A DNA stretch of 27,257 bases from a virus (IMGVR_UViG_3300034279_000552:1-27257), one strand, 5' to 3'; shown: positions 1 through 5,675, numbered from the stretch's first letter. A program made the numbers and translations. The notes: generated by a model from the letters alone, not told the origin.

Positions 1-212
1 GTTGGTTAATCTCAAGAGATAGAGCTATAGAAGGAGCAAAAGATTTACATGCTAATAAAGTAACTAAACAACTTTGTAATAGATTAATAGAGCCATTTAT
101 GTGGACTACTATGTTAATTACTGGTAGTAGAGAAGGTTGGGATAATTTCTTTAGATTAAGAAACCCAGTCTATGAGATTGATTTAGATAATCTTGAAAGT
201 TTAAAAGATTAA
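1..212 (+). CDS. thyX: Flavin-dependent thymidylate synthase ThyX, N-terminal piece (cut by window start)
   Basis: Partial gene; the reading frame begins at base 3 and ends at TAA 210-212, giving 69 visible residues. ThyX makes dTMP from dUMP using FAD and methylene-tetrahydrofolate. The visible part contains the block KQLCNRLIEPFMW followed by GWDNFF, which matches the KQ-x-NRLLEPF and E-WxNFF region of long phage and bacterial ThyX proteins. The RHRxxS flavin and substrate motif should lie upstream, outside the window. The frame ends shortly after FFRLRNP; in intact homologues this point continues into a GQAEI helix. That continuation is found 1 kb downstream, at 1235-1831. So the gene is split, and the last residues (about VYEIDLDNLESLKD) form a new or loop-derived C-terminus. 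It could be a pseudogene half, but both halves keep conserved residues and open frames. Family call is strong; functional state is inferred. Confidence 0.82.
   Translation, partial: WLISRDRAIEGAKDLHANKVTKQLCNRLIEPFMWTTMLITGSREGWDNFFRLRNPVYEIDLDNLESLKD
137..153. repeat. 17-bp direct repeat, copy 1 (inside thyX)
   Basis: TTGGGATAATTTCTTTA. This copy encodes the WDNFF segment of ThyX. An exact second copy lies 87 bases downstream, just before the first homing endonuclease gene. Confidence 0.9.
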
Positions 213-215
213 AAT

Positions 216-246
216 TTTGTACTTTGGGATAATTTCTTTATCTTTG
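216..246 (+). promoter_or_regulatory. Bacteroidota-type promoter of the first GIY-YIG endonuclease
   Basis: TTTG at 216-219, a 19-base spacer, then TATCTTTG at 239-246 matches the Bacteroidota vegetative promoter (TTTG-N19-21-TAnnTTTG). It lies 16 bases before the ATG at 263. It would let the endonuclease and downstream genes be transcribed independently of the thyX operon. No Shine-Dalgarno sequence is visible, only an A-rich leader, which is usual for these hosts. Confidence 0.6.
224..240. repeat. 17-bp direct repeat, copy 2 (upstream of endonuclease)
   Basis: Exact copy of 137-153, now outside thyX coding sequence and overlapping the promoter spacer and the first bases of the -7 element. 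It may be a scar of the insertion that split thyX. Confidence 0.9.
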
Positions 247-262
247 TAAAAATTTATAAAAG

Positions 263-931
263 ATGAAAAAATATTATGTTTATCAACATATAAGAGAAGA
301 TAAGAATGAGATATTTTATATAGGTATTGGTACAAAATCTAAACAAGATTTAAAATGTAGTACTTATAGTAGAGCTTATTCTAAACACATAGATAATAAT
401 ATTTGGCTTAAAATAATTGATAAAACTAATTGGAAATTTGAAATACTTTTTGAAGCTGATGATAGAAAAGAAGTAGAACAGATGGAAATAGATTTAATTG
501 CTAAATATGGTAGAAAATGTGATAAAACAGGTTGTTTAGCTAACTTAACTTTAGGTGGAGAATCTAATTTAGGGTATAAACATACTCAAGAAGCTATACA
601 AAAAATCTCTGAAAAAGCCAAAAGAAAAAGAGGTTATTCTAATATTAATTATACTCCTGAATTAAAACAAAAGTTATCTAATATTCAAAAAGAAATTGCT
701 AACAAACCTGAAAAAATTGAATATAGAAGAAATCTTGCTAAAGACAATTCATATAGGTCTATCTCAGCTTCTTTAGAAGATTTAGAAACAGGTAATATTT
801 GGAGTGCAAAATCCATAAAAGAGTTATCTAAAATTTGTCCAATAGCTTATCCAACTCTTATTAGAATGAAAAAACAAGACCCAAGATGTAAATTGTATAA
901 TAAATATAAATTAATAGTGTATGAAAAATAA
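263..931 (+). CDS. GIY-YIG homing endonuclease inserted in thyX
   Basis: A 222-residue protein. The N-terminal GIY-YIG nuclease domain (about 3-100) shows YVY at 5-7, FYIGIG at 18-23, a likely catalytic Arg37 in RAYSK, and Glu75 just before LIAKYGR as the likely metal ligand. A typical NLTLGGES turn follows near residue 95. Residues 100-222 are basic, with GYKHT...KISEK and a terminal helix-turn-helix-like segment, fitting the modular DNA-binding (NUMOD-type) tails of phage homing endonucleases. The family cuts intron-less or intron-containing alleles and copies itself by recombination. It sits 50 bases after the stop of the ThyX N-piece, has its own promoter, and its last 11 bases overlap the next start. 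Family call firm; target site inferred to be thyX. Confidence 0.88.
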   Translation: MKKYYVYQHIREDKNEIFYIGIGTKSKQDLKCSTYSRAYSKHIDNNIWLKIIDKTNWKFEILFEADDRKEVEQMEIDLIAKYGRKCDKTGCLANLTLGGESNLGYKHTQEAIQKISEKAKRKRGYSNINYTPELKQKLSNIQKEIANKPEKIEYRRNLAKDNSYRSISASLEDLETGNIWSAKSIKELSKICPIAYPTLIRMKKQDPRCKLYNKYKLIVYEK

Positions 932-1235
932 TGTTGTAGGACACCAATATGAGTTGTCTAATTTTGAAAACAAAGACCAACAAGGTCAAATTTTACAATT
1001 TATTCACAAAGAACCAAAAGAAGAAGGTTCTACTGAATTAGTTACTATTGCTGATGGTACTACAAATGAAGAAGTTTTAGAAGTATTGATTGACAGAATG
1101 AATTTCTTACAATCTAAATTTCCTTGTAGAGAAAATGCAATTGTAATCACAAAACTTGAAGAATCTTTAATGTGGCTTAATAAAAGAACACAAGATAGAT
1201 TGAAAAGGAATGTAGAAGGAAAACAATTAAAGTAA
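921..1235 (+). CDS. Acb2/Tad1-like signal-nucleotide sponge (candidate anti-CBASS/anti-Thoeris protein)
   Basis: A 104-residue protein. The conserved-looking core spans residues 42-104: DGTTNEEVLEVLIDRM, then FPCRENAIVITKLEESLMWL, then KRTQDR and RNVEGKQLK. This pattern (NEDLL-x-IVIDRL, CREN-x-A-x-T-x-LEEAL-x-WL, RT-x-R-x-RGVEG) is one I associate with phage proteins annotated as Acb2/Tad1 domain proteins. Those form helical hairpin oligomers that bind cyclic di/trinucleotides or gcADPR and blunt host CBASS or Thoeris defence. The first 40 residues (GHQYELSNFENK...IQFIHKEP-like) are less conserved. The ATG overlaps the endonuclease end by 11 bases, and its TAA overlaps the ATG of the ThyX C-piece (TAATG). 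It lies between the thyX pieces, so it may be cargo of the insertion. Family assigned from memory of the pattern, without a profile search. Confidence 0.6.
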   Translation: MKNNVVGHQYELSNFENKDQQGQILQFIHKEPKEEGSTELVTIADGTTNEEVLEVLIDRMNFLQSKFPCRENAIVITKLEESLMWLNKRTQDRLKRNVEGKQLK

Positions 1236-1831
1236 TGGGTAATATAAAAAGATTTTCAAGTAGAAAAGAAGTTACTGAATTTCTTTCTACTAAAGGTATA
1301 GATACTTCAAATTGGTCAGAAGAAAAGTGGCTATCTCTAAATAAAGGTCAAGCTGAAATTCACATGATGGCACTTGCTGAATGTATTTATGATGCAGTAA
1401 ATGAATCTACTCCAAGACAATTAAAAGCTGGTGAATGGCATGTTCCATTTGTAGATAGTTTTGAAAGTTATTCTAATGCAAATGCTGATGATATTGATAA
1501 ATTAGTAAAAGATTTTCAATTGAATGATATTAAAATTTCAGTAGCTATGGCAGCAAGAACTTCTTATACAGTAGTAGGAGAAGAAAAAGAAATCAATTAT
1601 GAAAACTTAATTGGTTTGCATGATAGATTATTAACTCAAGACCCACCTCATTCAAGTCCTTTTGAACATTGTGCAAGAGCTATGAGTGATGAAGAATACT
1701 TTACTGCTGTAAAGACTGTAAAAGGATTAAACAGAGAAAAAGCAATTGTACAAAAAGATTTGGGTTGGTGTAATAATCTAAAAGGATTTATAAATTATCG
1801 TTATTTTGTAGATAATAATATAAATTTGTAG
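1235..1831 (+). CDS. thyX: Flavin-dependent thymidylate synthase ThyX, C-terminal piece
   Basis: A 198-residue protein that continues ThyX where the piece at 1-212 stops. Residues 35-75 (NKGQAEIHMMALAECIYDA, then STPRQLKAGEWHVPF) match the QPEI-x-LA and STP-x-L-GEWHLPF blocks. Residues about 101-150 (ISVAMAARTSY, then HDRLL and SPFEHCARAM) match the ISVARCARVSY and SPFEH blocks. The end, GWCNNLKGFINYR, matches GWSGNFRGWxQYR. The first 30 residues are a variable linker seen as an insertion in long ThyX forms. The ATG overlaps the stop of the upstream sponge-like gene (TAATG), so translation could be coupled. This gives a natural start for a separate polypeptide, supporting a two-chain ThyX rather than a spliced one. 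It ends in TAG, the only TAG stop in the window. Confidence 0.85.
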   Translation: MGNIKRFSSRKEVTEFLSTKGIDTSNWSEEKWLSLNKGQAEIHMMALAECIYDAVNESTPRQLKAGEWHVPFVDSFESYSNANADDIDKLVKDFQLNDIKISVAMAARTSYTVVGEEKEINYENLIGLHDRLLTQDPPHSSPFEHCARAMSDEEYFTAVKTVKGLNREKAIVQKDLGWCNNLKGFINYRYFVDNNINL

Positions 1832-1839
1832 TATATTTG
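1805..1839 (+). promoter_or_regulatory. Probable Bacteroidota-type promoter of the second GIY-YIG endonuclease
   Basis: TATATTTG at 1832-1839 fits the -7 element TAnnTTTG; an overlapping alternative, TAAATTTG, lies at 1821-1828. TTTG at 1805-1808 could be the -33 element, although its 23-base spacing to 1832 is longer than the usual 19-21. The leader TTTGTAAAAATTT after the box is identical to that of the endonuclease at 263, suggesting a shared expression cassette. Confidence 0.45.
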
Positions 1840-1859
1840 TAAAAATTTTAAAGGTTTTT

Positions 1860-2534
1860 ATGAAAGTTATAGGTATTTATAAAATTACGAACTCTATAAA
1901 TAATAAAATTTATATTGGCTCTTCTGTAGATATAAAAGCAAGAAAGTATTTACATCTTTCAATGTTGAAGAATAATAAACATCATTCCCCTATACTACAA
2001 AGAGTATATAATAAATATGGAAAAAATAGTTTAAAATTTGAAATAATAGAATTATGTAAAGAAATAAATTTATTAGAAAGAGAACAATATTATATTGATA
2101 CCTTAAAACCTGAATATAATTGTTGTCAAATAGCAGGAAGAACAAATGGTTTGATAAGTAATAAAAGAAAACCTATTATTCAATATGATTTAGATGGTAA
2201 TTTTATTCAGGTTTTTAATTGTTTACAAGATATTATGACTACATTAAGTCTTACTAATAGCTCTAAAATTACTAAAGTATGCAGATTAGAAAGAAGAAAA
2301 GCATATAATTTTGTTTGGAGATATTTAGGAGATGATTTTATTCCATTTTCTTATAGAAAAAGAAAAGGTGTAAGTATTGCAGAAATAAATGATAGAGGAG
2401 AAATAATTAAACAATGGGAAACAATTAAAGAATGTGCTGAAGAGTTAAACACTACTTCTTCATTACTTTGTAATATATTATCTACTAAAACAAGAGCTAA
2501 AACATTTAAAGGTAAAATTTTTAAAAGAATATAA
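1860..2534 (+). CDS. GIY-YIG homing endonuclease (SegB-like) following thyX
   Basis: A 224-residue protein. The nuclease domain (1-100) has GIYKITN at 5-11, KIYIGSS at 16-22, Arg28 in KARKYLH as the likely catalytic arginine, HHSPILQRVYNKYG, and Glu75 in LEREQYYID as the likely metal ligand. This is textbook GIY-YIG order. Two repeated DNA-binding segments follow: residues 107-155 start KPIIQYDLDGNFI, and 171-222 start VSIAEINDRGEII. Both resemble NUMOD1-type modules plus helix-turn-helix that recognise long DNA targets. It starts 28 bases after the ThyX C-piece and carries its own promoter-like box. It belongs to a different subgroup from the endonuclease at 263 (YVY/FYIGIG versus GIY/IYIGSS), so this looks like independent colonisation of one locus. 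Confidence 0.92.
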   Translation: MKVIGIYKITNSINNKIYIGSSVDIKARKYLHLSMLKNNKHHSPILQRVYNKYGKNSLKFEIIELCKEINLLEREQYYIDTLKPEYNCCQIAGRTNGLISNKRKPIIQYDLDGNFIQVFNCLQDIMTTLSLTNSSKITKVCRLERRKAYNFVWRYLGDDFIPFSYRKRKGVSIAEINDRGEIIKQWETIKECAEELNTTSSLLCNILSTKTRAKTFKGKIFKRI

Positions 2535-2563
2535 ACACTAAACTTAATTTAAAAACAAAAATT

Positions 2564-2848
2564 ATGAAGGTAATTGGTAGAAGAGTTCTTGTAGAACAAA
2601 CAATGACTAAAAAACAAACTAAAATTATATTAACTGGTAAATCTGCTCCAGAGGAAACATTTGATATAACTTTTAAAGTTTTACAGTTAGGAGAAGAATG
2701 TCCAGAAGGTGTTATAAATATAGGAGATGTACCTATTTTTACAAAACATGTGGATTTTCATGGAGCAAAAATTATAGAAGAAACAAAAGATGTGAAAACT
2801 GTTTTACATACTATTGTATTCTATGATGAAATTATTGGTGTAGAATAA
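2564..2848 (+). CDS. GroES-like co-chaperonin
   Basis: A 94-residue protein, the usual GroES length (about 97). It starts with MKVIGRRVLVEQ, like the RPLxDRVIV strand of GroES. Residues 13-30 form a polar, loop-like segment containing IIL at 21-23 followed by TG. That is nearly the GroES mobile loop, where the hydrophobic tripeptide IVL followed by TG contacts GroEL. Next come FKVLQLGEECPEGVINIGD (GroES has a VLAVG and VKVGD pattern) and a terminal strand IVFYDEIIGVE (GroES ends xEDILAIVE). The inferred role is to cap a host GroEL ring during folding of phage proteins, as T4 gp31 does. It opens a run of small metabolic genes, 29 bases after the endonuclease. Assignment rests on motif order and length. 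Confidence 0.6.
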   Translation: MKVIGRRVLVEQTMTKKQTKIILTGKSAPEETFDITFKVLQLGEECPEGVINIGDVPIFTKHVDFHGAKIIEETKDVKTVLHTIVFYDEIIGVE

Positions 2849-2861
2849 CTAAAAATTCAAA

Positions 2862-3440
2862 ATGGAAAAAATTAAAACAATTGCTGATTATCAGCAATTA
2901 GCAAAAAGAACTTGTGTAGATTTAGAATCTTATGACAAGAATCAAAATCACATGTGGTTAGGAATTACTACAGAAGTTGGAGAAATACTTGATGTATGTA
3001 AAAAGAATTTAGCTTATTCAAAACTTGTTGATGTAGTTAATATAGGAGAAGAAATTGCTGATAAAATGTGGTATATTGCTAATAAAGCTAATCTTGAAGG
3101 ATTAATTTTATTAGATGATATTACAGAAGTTGATGAGACTTTATGGTTGAATCTATGTAGTGTTTATGATGATTTTATTAAAATTCCTGAAAGAACTACT
3201 GATGTTAAAGTTAATTTTACTATTCAATTTTACAAAGATTTCTTTGGTAATCTTGATATGTTGAACACTTTTGATTTACTTACAGTAACTAAATTTCTTT
3301 CTGATTTTTGGCAATTTGATTTTTATCAATTACTTACAAATAATATTAACAAATTACAAGTAAGGTACCCTGAAAAATTTACTAATGAAGCTGCTTTAAA
3401 TAGAAATTTAGAAGCTGAAAGAGTGGAATTAGAAAAATAA
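2862..3440 (+). CDS. MazG-like nucleoside triphosphate pyrophosphohydrolase
   Basis: A 192-residue protein of the all-alpha NTP pyrophosphohydrolase (MazG/dUTPase-like) type. The Mg-binding motifs are visible: E38xxE41 in TEVGEILD and E64xxD67 in GEEIADKMWY, in the normal order and spacing, with basic KK at 47-48. The last 28 residues, LQVRYPEKFTNEAALNR then LEAERVELEK, match a C-terminal signature common in phage MazG-like proteins. Residues about 75-160 form an acidic, aromatic-rich insertion between the two conserved parts, larger than in minimal MazG. The likely role is hydrolysis of (d)NTPs to monophosphates, which fits beside thyX in nucleotide metabolism; MazG-type enzymes may also lower alarmone levels. 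Starts 13 bases after the co-chaperonin stop. Confidence 0.82.
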   Translation: MEKIKTIADYQQLAKRTCVDLESYDKNQNHMWLGITTEVGEILDVCKKNLAYSKLVDVVNIGEEIADKMWYIANKANLEGLILLDDITEVDETLWLNLCSVYDDFIKIPERTTDVKVNFTIQFYKDFFGNLDMLNTFDLLTVTKFLSDFWQFDFYQLLTNNINKLQVRYPEKFTNEAALNRNLEAERVELEK

Positions 3441-3446
3441 TCTTAT

Positions 3447-3468
3447 AGAGGAGTAGAAATACTCCTCT
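3447..3468 (+). terminator. Hairpin with GAAA tetraloop between MazG-like gene and next gene
   Basis: Perfect 9-bp stem AGAGGAGTA / TACTCCTCT closed by a GAAA (GNRA) loop. Only three T residues follow before an AT-rich stretch, so as an intrinsic terminator it would be weak. It could instead attenuate transcription or protect the 3' end of the upstream mRNA. Confidence 0.5.
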
Positions 3469-3484
3469 TTATAAATATCATATT

Positions 3485-3802
3485 ATGCTAACAGAATTAA
3501 AAGAACAAGCTCAAGAATTATTAGATTTTGGAGATTCAAGAGAAAAAGCTAAAGGTTATGGTATGATGAAAGTCATAGAATTAGTTGAAAATGATTACTA
3601 TCCAAAATCTCGAAGTATATCTTGGTCTGTAGAAGACCTTAAACATCAAGCTGAAAATTTAAAAGGTTTTAGTCCTGATTTAGATTTTGATGAGACAAAA
3701 TTTGAAGAAGTTTTAGAAATGATTATTCATAAACATGATGCCAATATTGGTATTAATTGGGATGTCATTCAAATTTATTTAATGGAACATTGTAAAAAAT
3801 AA
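3485..3802 (+). CDS. Small acidic phage protein of unknown function
   Basis: A 105-residue soluble protein, predicted mostly helical, with no membrane segment. The C-terminal third contains FEEVLEMIIHKHDANIGINW, then IQIYLMEHC. The HDANIGINWD segment looks like a conserved turn seen in small Bacteroidota phage proteins, but I cannot assign an activity. It follows the 9-bp hairpin and is only 4 bases before the next start, so it is probably translated from the same message as the membrane protein at 3807. No Shine-Dalgarno sequence is visible. Confidence 0.75.
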   Translation: MLTELKEQAQELLDFGDSREKAKGYGMMKVIELVENDYYPKSRSISWSVEDLKHQAENLKGFSPDLDFDETKFEEVLEMIIHKHDANIGINWDVIQIYLMEHCKK

Positions 3803-3806
3803 AAAT

Positions 3807-4568
3807 ATGACAACACTTGAACAAATAGAATTTGAAAAAGATTTAAAAATAATGAGAAAAGTTTACATTATCATATCTATTATAGTAATTGCTATATTAT
3901 TATTTAGAGGATGTGAAATGGAAAGACAAGGTGGTATATCAGTAGCATTAAATCAGAGTTTGAAAGATAGTTTAAATACTTATAAAACAAAAGATGGTTT
4001 AAATGCTGCTAAAATATCAGTATTTGAAGCAGATAAGGAAAAAGATTTCATTAGTTTAGCTACAAAAGACACAACTATACAAAAATTACAGAAACTTGTA
4101 GAAAGTAATAAATCTAAAATACATAGACAAGGTAGCATATCAATTATCAACACAGAAACAAATGTAGGTACTACAGTTGCAACAAAAGTAATAGATAGTA
4201 TATTACCATCAGATTCTATAAAAAGTCCTGTATATGCTTCTAATTTCAATTTAAAAGGTTGGATAAAAGGAAGCACAATTGCTACAAAAGATAGTACCTC
4301 AATAAAACTTACTTATAAAGAAGAGTTAAATCTGATTATAGGTAAAGAAAAAACAGGTTTTCTTGGGTTAGGTAAAGGTAAAACCTTTGCTGATGTAGTA
4401 TTATTAAATCCTTATAGTGAAGTAAAGCAAATGAGAGTTTATAGTACAAAAGAACCAGCAGCTAAAAGAATAACAATTGGACCAGGTGTCTATTATGGAA
4501 TTGGAAATAGCTTTCAACCACAAATATTTATTGGGATTGGTGTAACTTGGAAATTAATTGCTTTTTAA
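3807..4568 (+). CDS. Membrane-anchored coiled-coil protein, possible envelope-spanning or lysis factor
   Basis: A 253-residue protein. Residues 1-16 are charged, 17-34 form one transmembrane helix (VYIIISIIVIAILLF), then RGCEMERQ. Residues 45-100 are a polar helix likely to be coiled coil (LKDSLNTYKTKDGL onward, then DTTIQKLQKLVESNKSKI). Residues 110-200 are mixed. The tail (about 222-253) alternates hydrophobic residues, GPGVYYGIG then FIGIGVTWKLIAF, and ends in Phe, like the last strand of an outer-membrane beta protein. An inner-membrane anchor, periplasmic coiled coil and envelope-facing end is the layout of spanin-like lysis proteins. No lipobox is seen and no holin or endolysin is visible nearby, so lysis is only one option. 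Confidence 0.7.
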   Translation: MTTLEQIEFEKDLKIMRKVYIIISIIVIAILLFRGCEMERQGGISVALNQSLKDSLNTYKTKDGLNAAKISVFEADKEKDFISLATKDTTIQKLQKLVESNKSKIHRQGSISIINTETNVGTTVATKVIDSILPSDSIKSPVYASNFNLKGWIKGSTIATKDSTSIKLTYKEELNLIIGKEKTGFLGLGKGKTFADVVLLNPYSEVKQMRVYSTKEPAAKRITIGPGVYYGIGNSFQPQIFIGIGVTWKLIAF

Positions 4569-4570
4569 TT

Positions 4571-4771
4571 ATGAGTTTACATGAAACAGTTTCTAATAAA
4601 GAAAGACCTTGTTATAAATGTATTGAATCAATTAATACTATGGTAGATTATTATGGTATGCAGCAATTAAGAGATAAGTTTAATATAGGTTGGGAATATT
4701 CTATTAGTTATGTAGAATCAAGAATTAGAAATCCAATTGAAATTAAAAAACATTTTATAATTTTAGAATGA
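4571..4771 (+). CDS. Small CxxC protein of unknown function
   Basis: A 66-residue protein starting MSLHETVSN. An in-frame ATG at 4547 lies inside the previous gene; the ATG at 4571, two bases after that gene's stop, is preferred. It holds CYKC near residues 16-19, a possible half zinc site, followed by an aromatic-rich helix. The stop TGA overlaps the next ATG (ATGA), the only TGA stop in the window and a sign of coupled translation. No family recognised. Confidence 0.65.
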   Translation: MSLHETVSNKERPCYKCIESINTMVDYYGMQQLRDKFNIGWEYSISYVESRIRNPIEIKKHFIILE

Positions 4772-5088
4772 TGGAAGAAGTTATTTGGTGTTATTCTCTG
4801 AAAGACCATAATACAATCTTTATTTTTAGAAGTTTACCTCATAAAGAAATTGAAATAGATTTAAGAAATATCTTTAATTCTATAAATGAAAAAGGTATCA
4901 AATTAACTGTCAATGAAGATTTATTATTAAAATCTTTACTAACAGATTATAGTCAAACTCATAGGTGTAAAACTTGTAAATATCTATTAAAAACTCAACC
5001 AAATCAAAGAATTATGCATAAATGTGCTGTAACTGGAAAAGATGTTACTTTACAAATGAAAGCATGTAAAGAATTTAAAGAAAATTAA
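4768..5088 (+). CDS. Small Cys-rich protein with C-terminal zinc-binding-like motif
   Basis: A 106-residue protein. The N-terminal 65 residues are acidic and helical. The C-terminal 40 residues carry HRCKTCKYLL, then HKCAVTGKDV, then ACKEF. This CxxC-x(n)-C-x(n)-C arrangement fits a small zinc ribbon and is a recurrent C-terminus in small Bacteroidota phage proteins. Two ATG codons stand in tandem (4768 and 4771); the first overlaps the upstream TGA, so either could be used. The next gene starts 2 bases after its stop. Function unknown. Confidence 0.68.
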   Translation: MMEEVIWCYSLKDHNTIFIFRSLPHKEIEIDLRNIFNSINEKGIKLTVNEDLLLKSLLTDYSQTHRCKTCKYLLKTQPNQRIMHKCAVTGKDVTLQMKACKEFKEN

Positions 5089-5090
5089 TT

Positions 5091-5675
5091 ATGGTAGATA
5101 ATTTAAAATTAATATTACCTTTCTTAAAATTTGAATCAGCAGATGATTTTTATTATCTTCAAGTTTTACAGAGAAAGAAAGAGAACCCTCAAATCGGTAG
5201 TAATAGTAGAGTAATTAAAAATTACTATATTAATTCAGAAGAATATTTAATTAATCATTATGATGAAATTAAAAAACTATGTGAAGTTTTTAATGCAAGA
5301 GCTTCTATTAGATTAAATAAAAGGTCTTATGAAGAAGTAGGATTTAAAACTATGGTAAATGTAGCTAATACAATGTCTAATAGAGAATATCAATTTCTTA
5401 AAGCATCTTATGATAGAGCTTGTGGTTTAGGTCATAATGATGATGAAAAGAAATGGATTCTTGATATTGATGGAATAATGAACTATAATGAAATTTTTAG
5501 GATGGAGGAAATAATTGAAAAAGCAGAACCACCTCATAAAAAGATTATTGTGTATATTCCTTCTAAATCAGGTTTACATCTTATAACTAAACCATTTGAT
5601 TTAAGAGAATTTACTTCTCATTATCCAGAAATTGAAGTTCATAAAGATAATCCAACTAATTTATATATTCCTTAA
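5091..5675 (+). CDS. Protein with primase-like (AEP superfamily) motifs
   Basis: A 194-residue protein. Conserved-looking blocks are DDFYYLQVLQRKK (18-30), ARASIRLNKRSYEEVGF (69-85), KKWILDIDG with Asp125 and Asp127 (120-128), SKSGLHLITKPF with His163 (158-169), and DNPTNLYIP at the C-terminus. The order hhhDhD, then s-x-H in SGLHLIT, is the motif I and II pattern of archaeo-eukaryotic primases; DNPTNLYI could be the motif III strand. Proteins of this fold make RNA or DNA primers or act as primase-polymerases. At 194 residues it would be a minimal single domain. Position among small early genes does not settle the role. Two motifs in this spacing make the fold plausible, but a different nucleotidyltransferase-like or inactive relative is possible. 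Confidence 0.5.
   Translation: MVDNLKLILPFLKFESADDFYYLQVLQRKKENPQIGSNSRVIKNYYINSEEYLINHYDEIKKLCEVFNARASIRLNKRSYEEVGFKTMVNVANTMSNREYQFLKASYDRACGLGHNDDEKKWILDIDGIMNYNEIFRMEEIIEKAEPPHKKIIVYIPSKSGLHLITKPFDLREFTSHYPEIEVHKDNPTNLYIP

Noticed and set aside
200-1240. Group I intron joining the two thyX pieces
   Set aside because: The sponge-like gene runs directly into the ATG of the C-piece with a one-base overlap, and only 50 bases separate the N-piece from the endonuclease, so there is little non-coding room for an intron core. A structure embedded in coding sequence cannot be fully excluded without a covariance search.
3980-4276. Leftward 98-codon open frame opposite the membrane coiled-coil gene
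   Set aside because: It lies wholly inside a better-supported rightward gene, is Ser/Val/Leu-rich as shadow frames here are, and has no promoter or neighbours on that strand.
4547-4570. Upstream in-frame ATG for the small CxxC protein
   Set aside because: It lies within the end of the previous gene; the ATG at 4571, just after that gene's stop, follows the spacing used by neighbouring genes.
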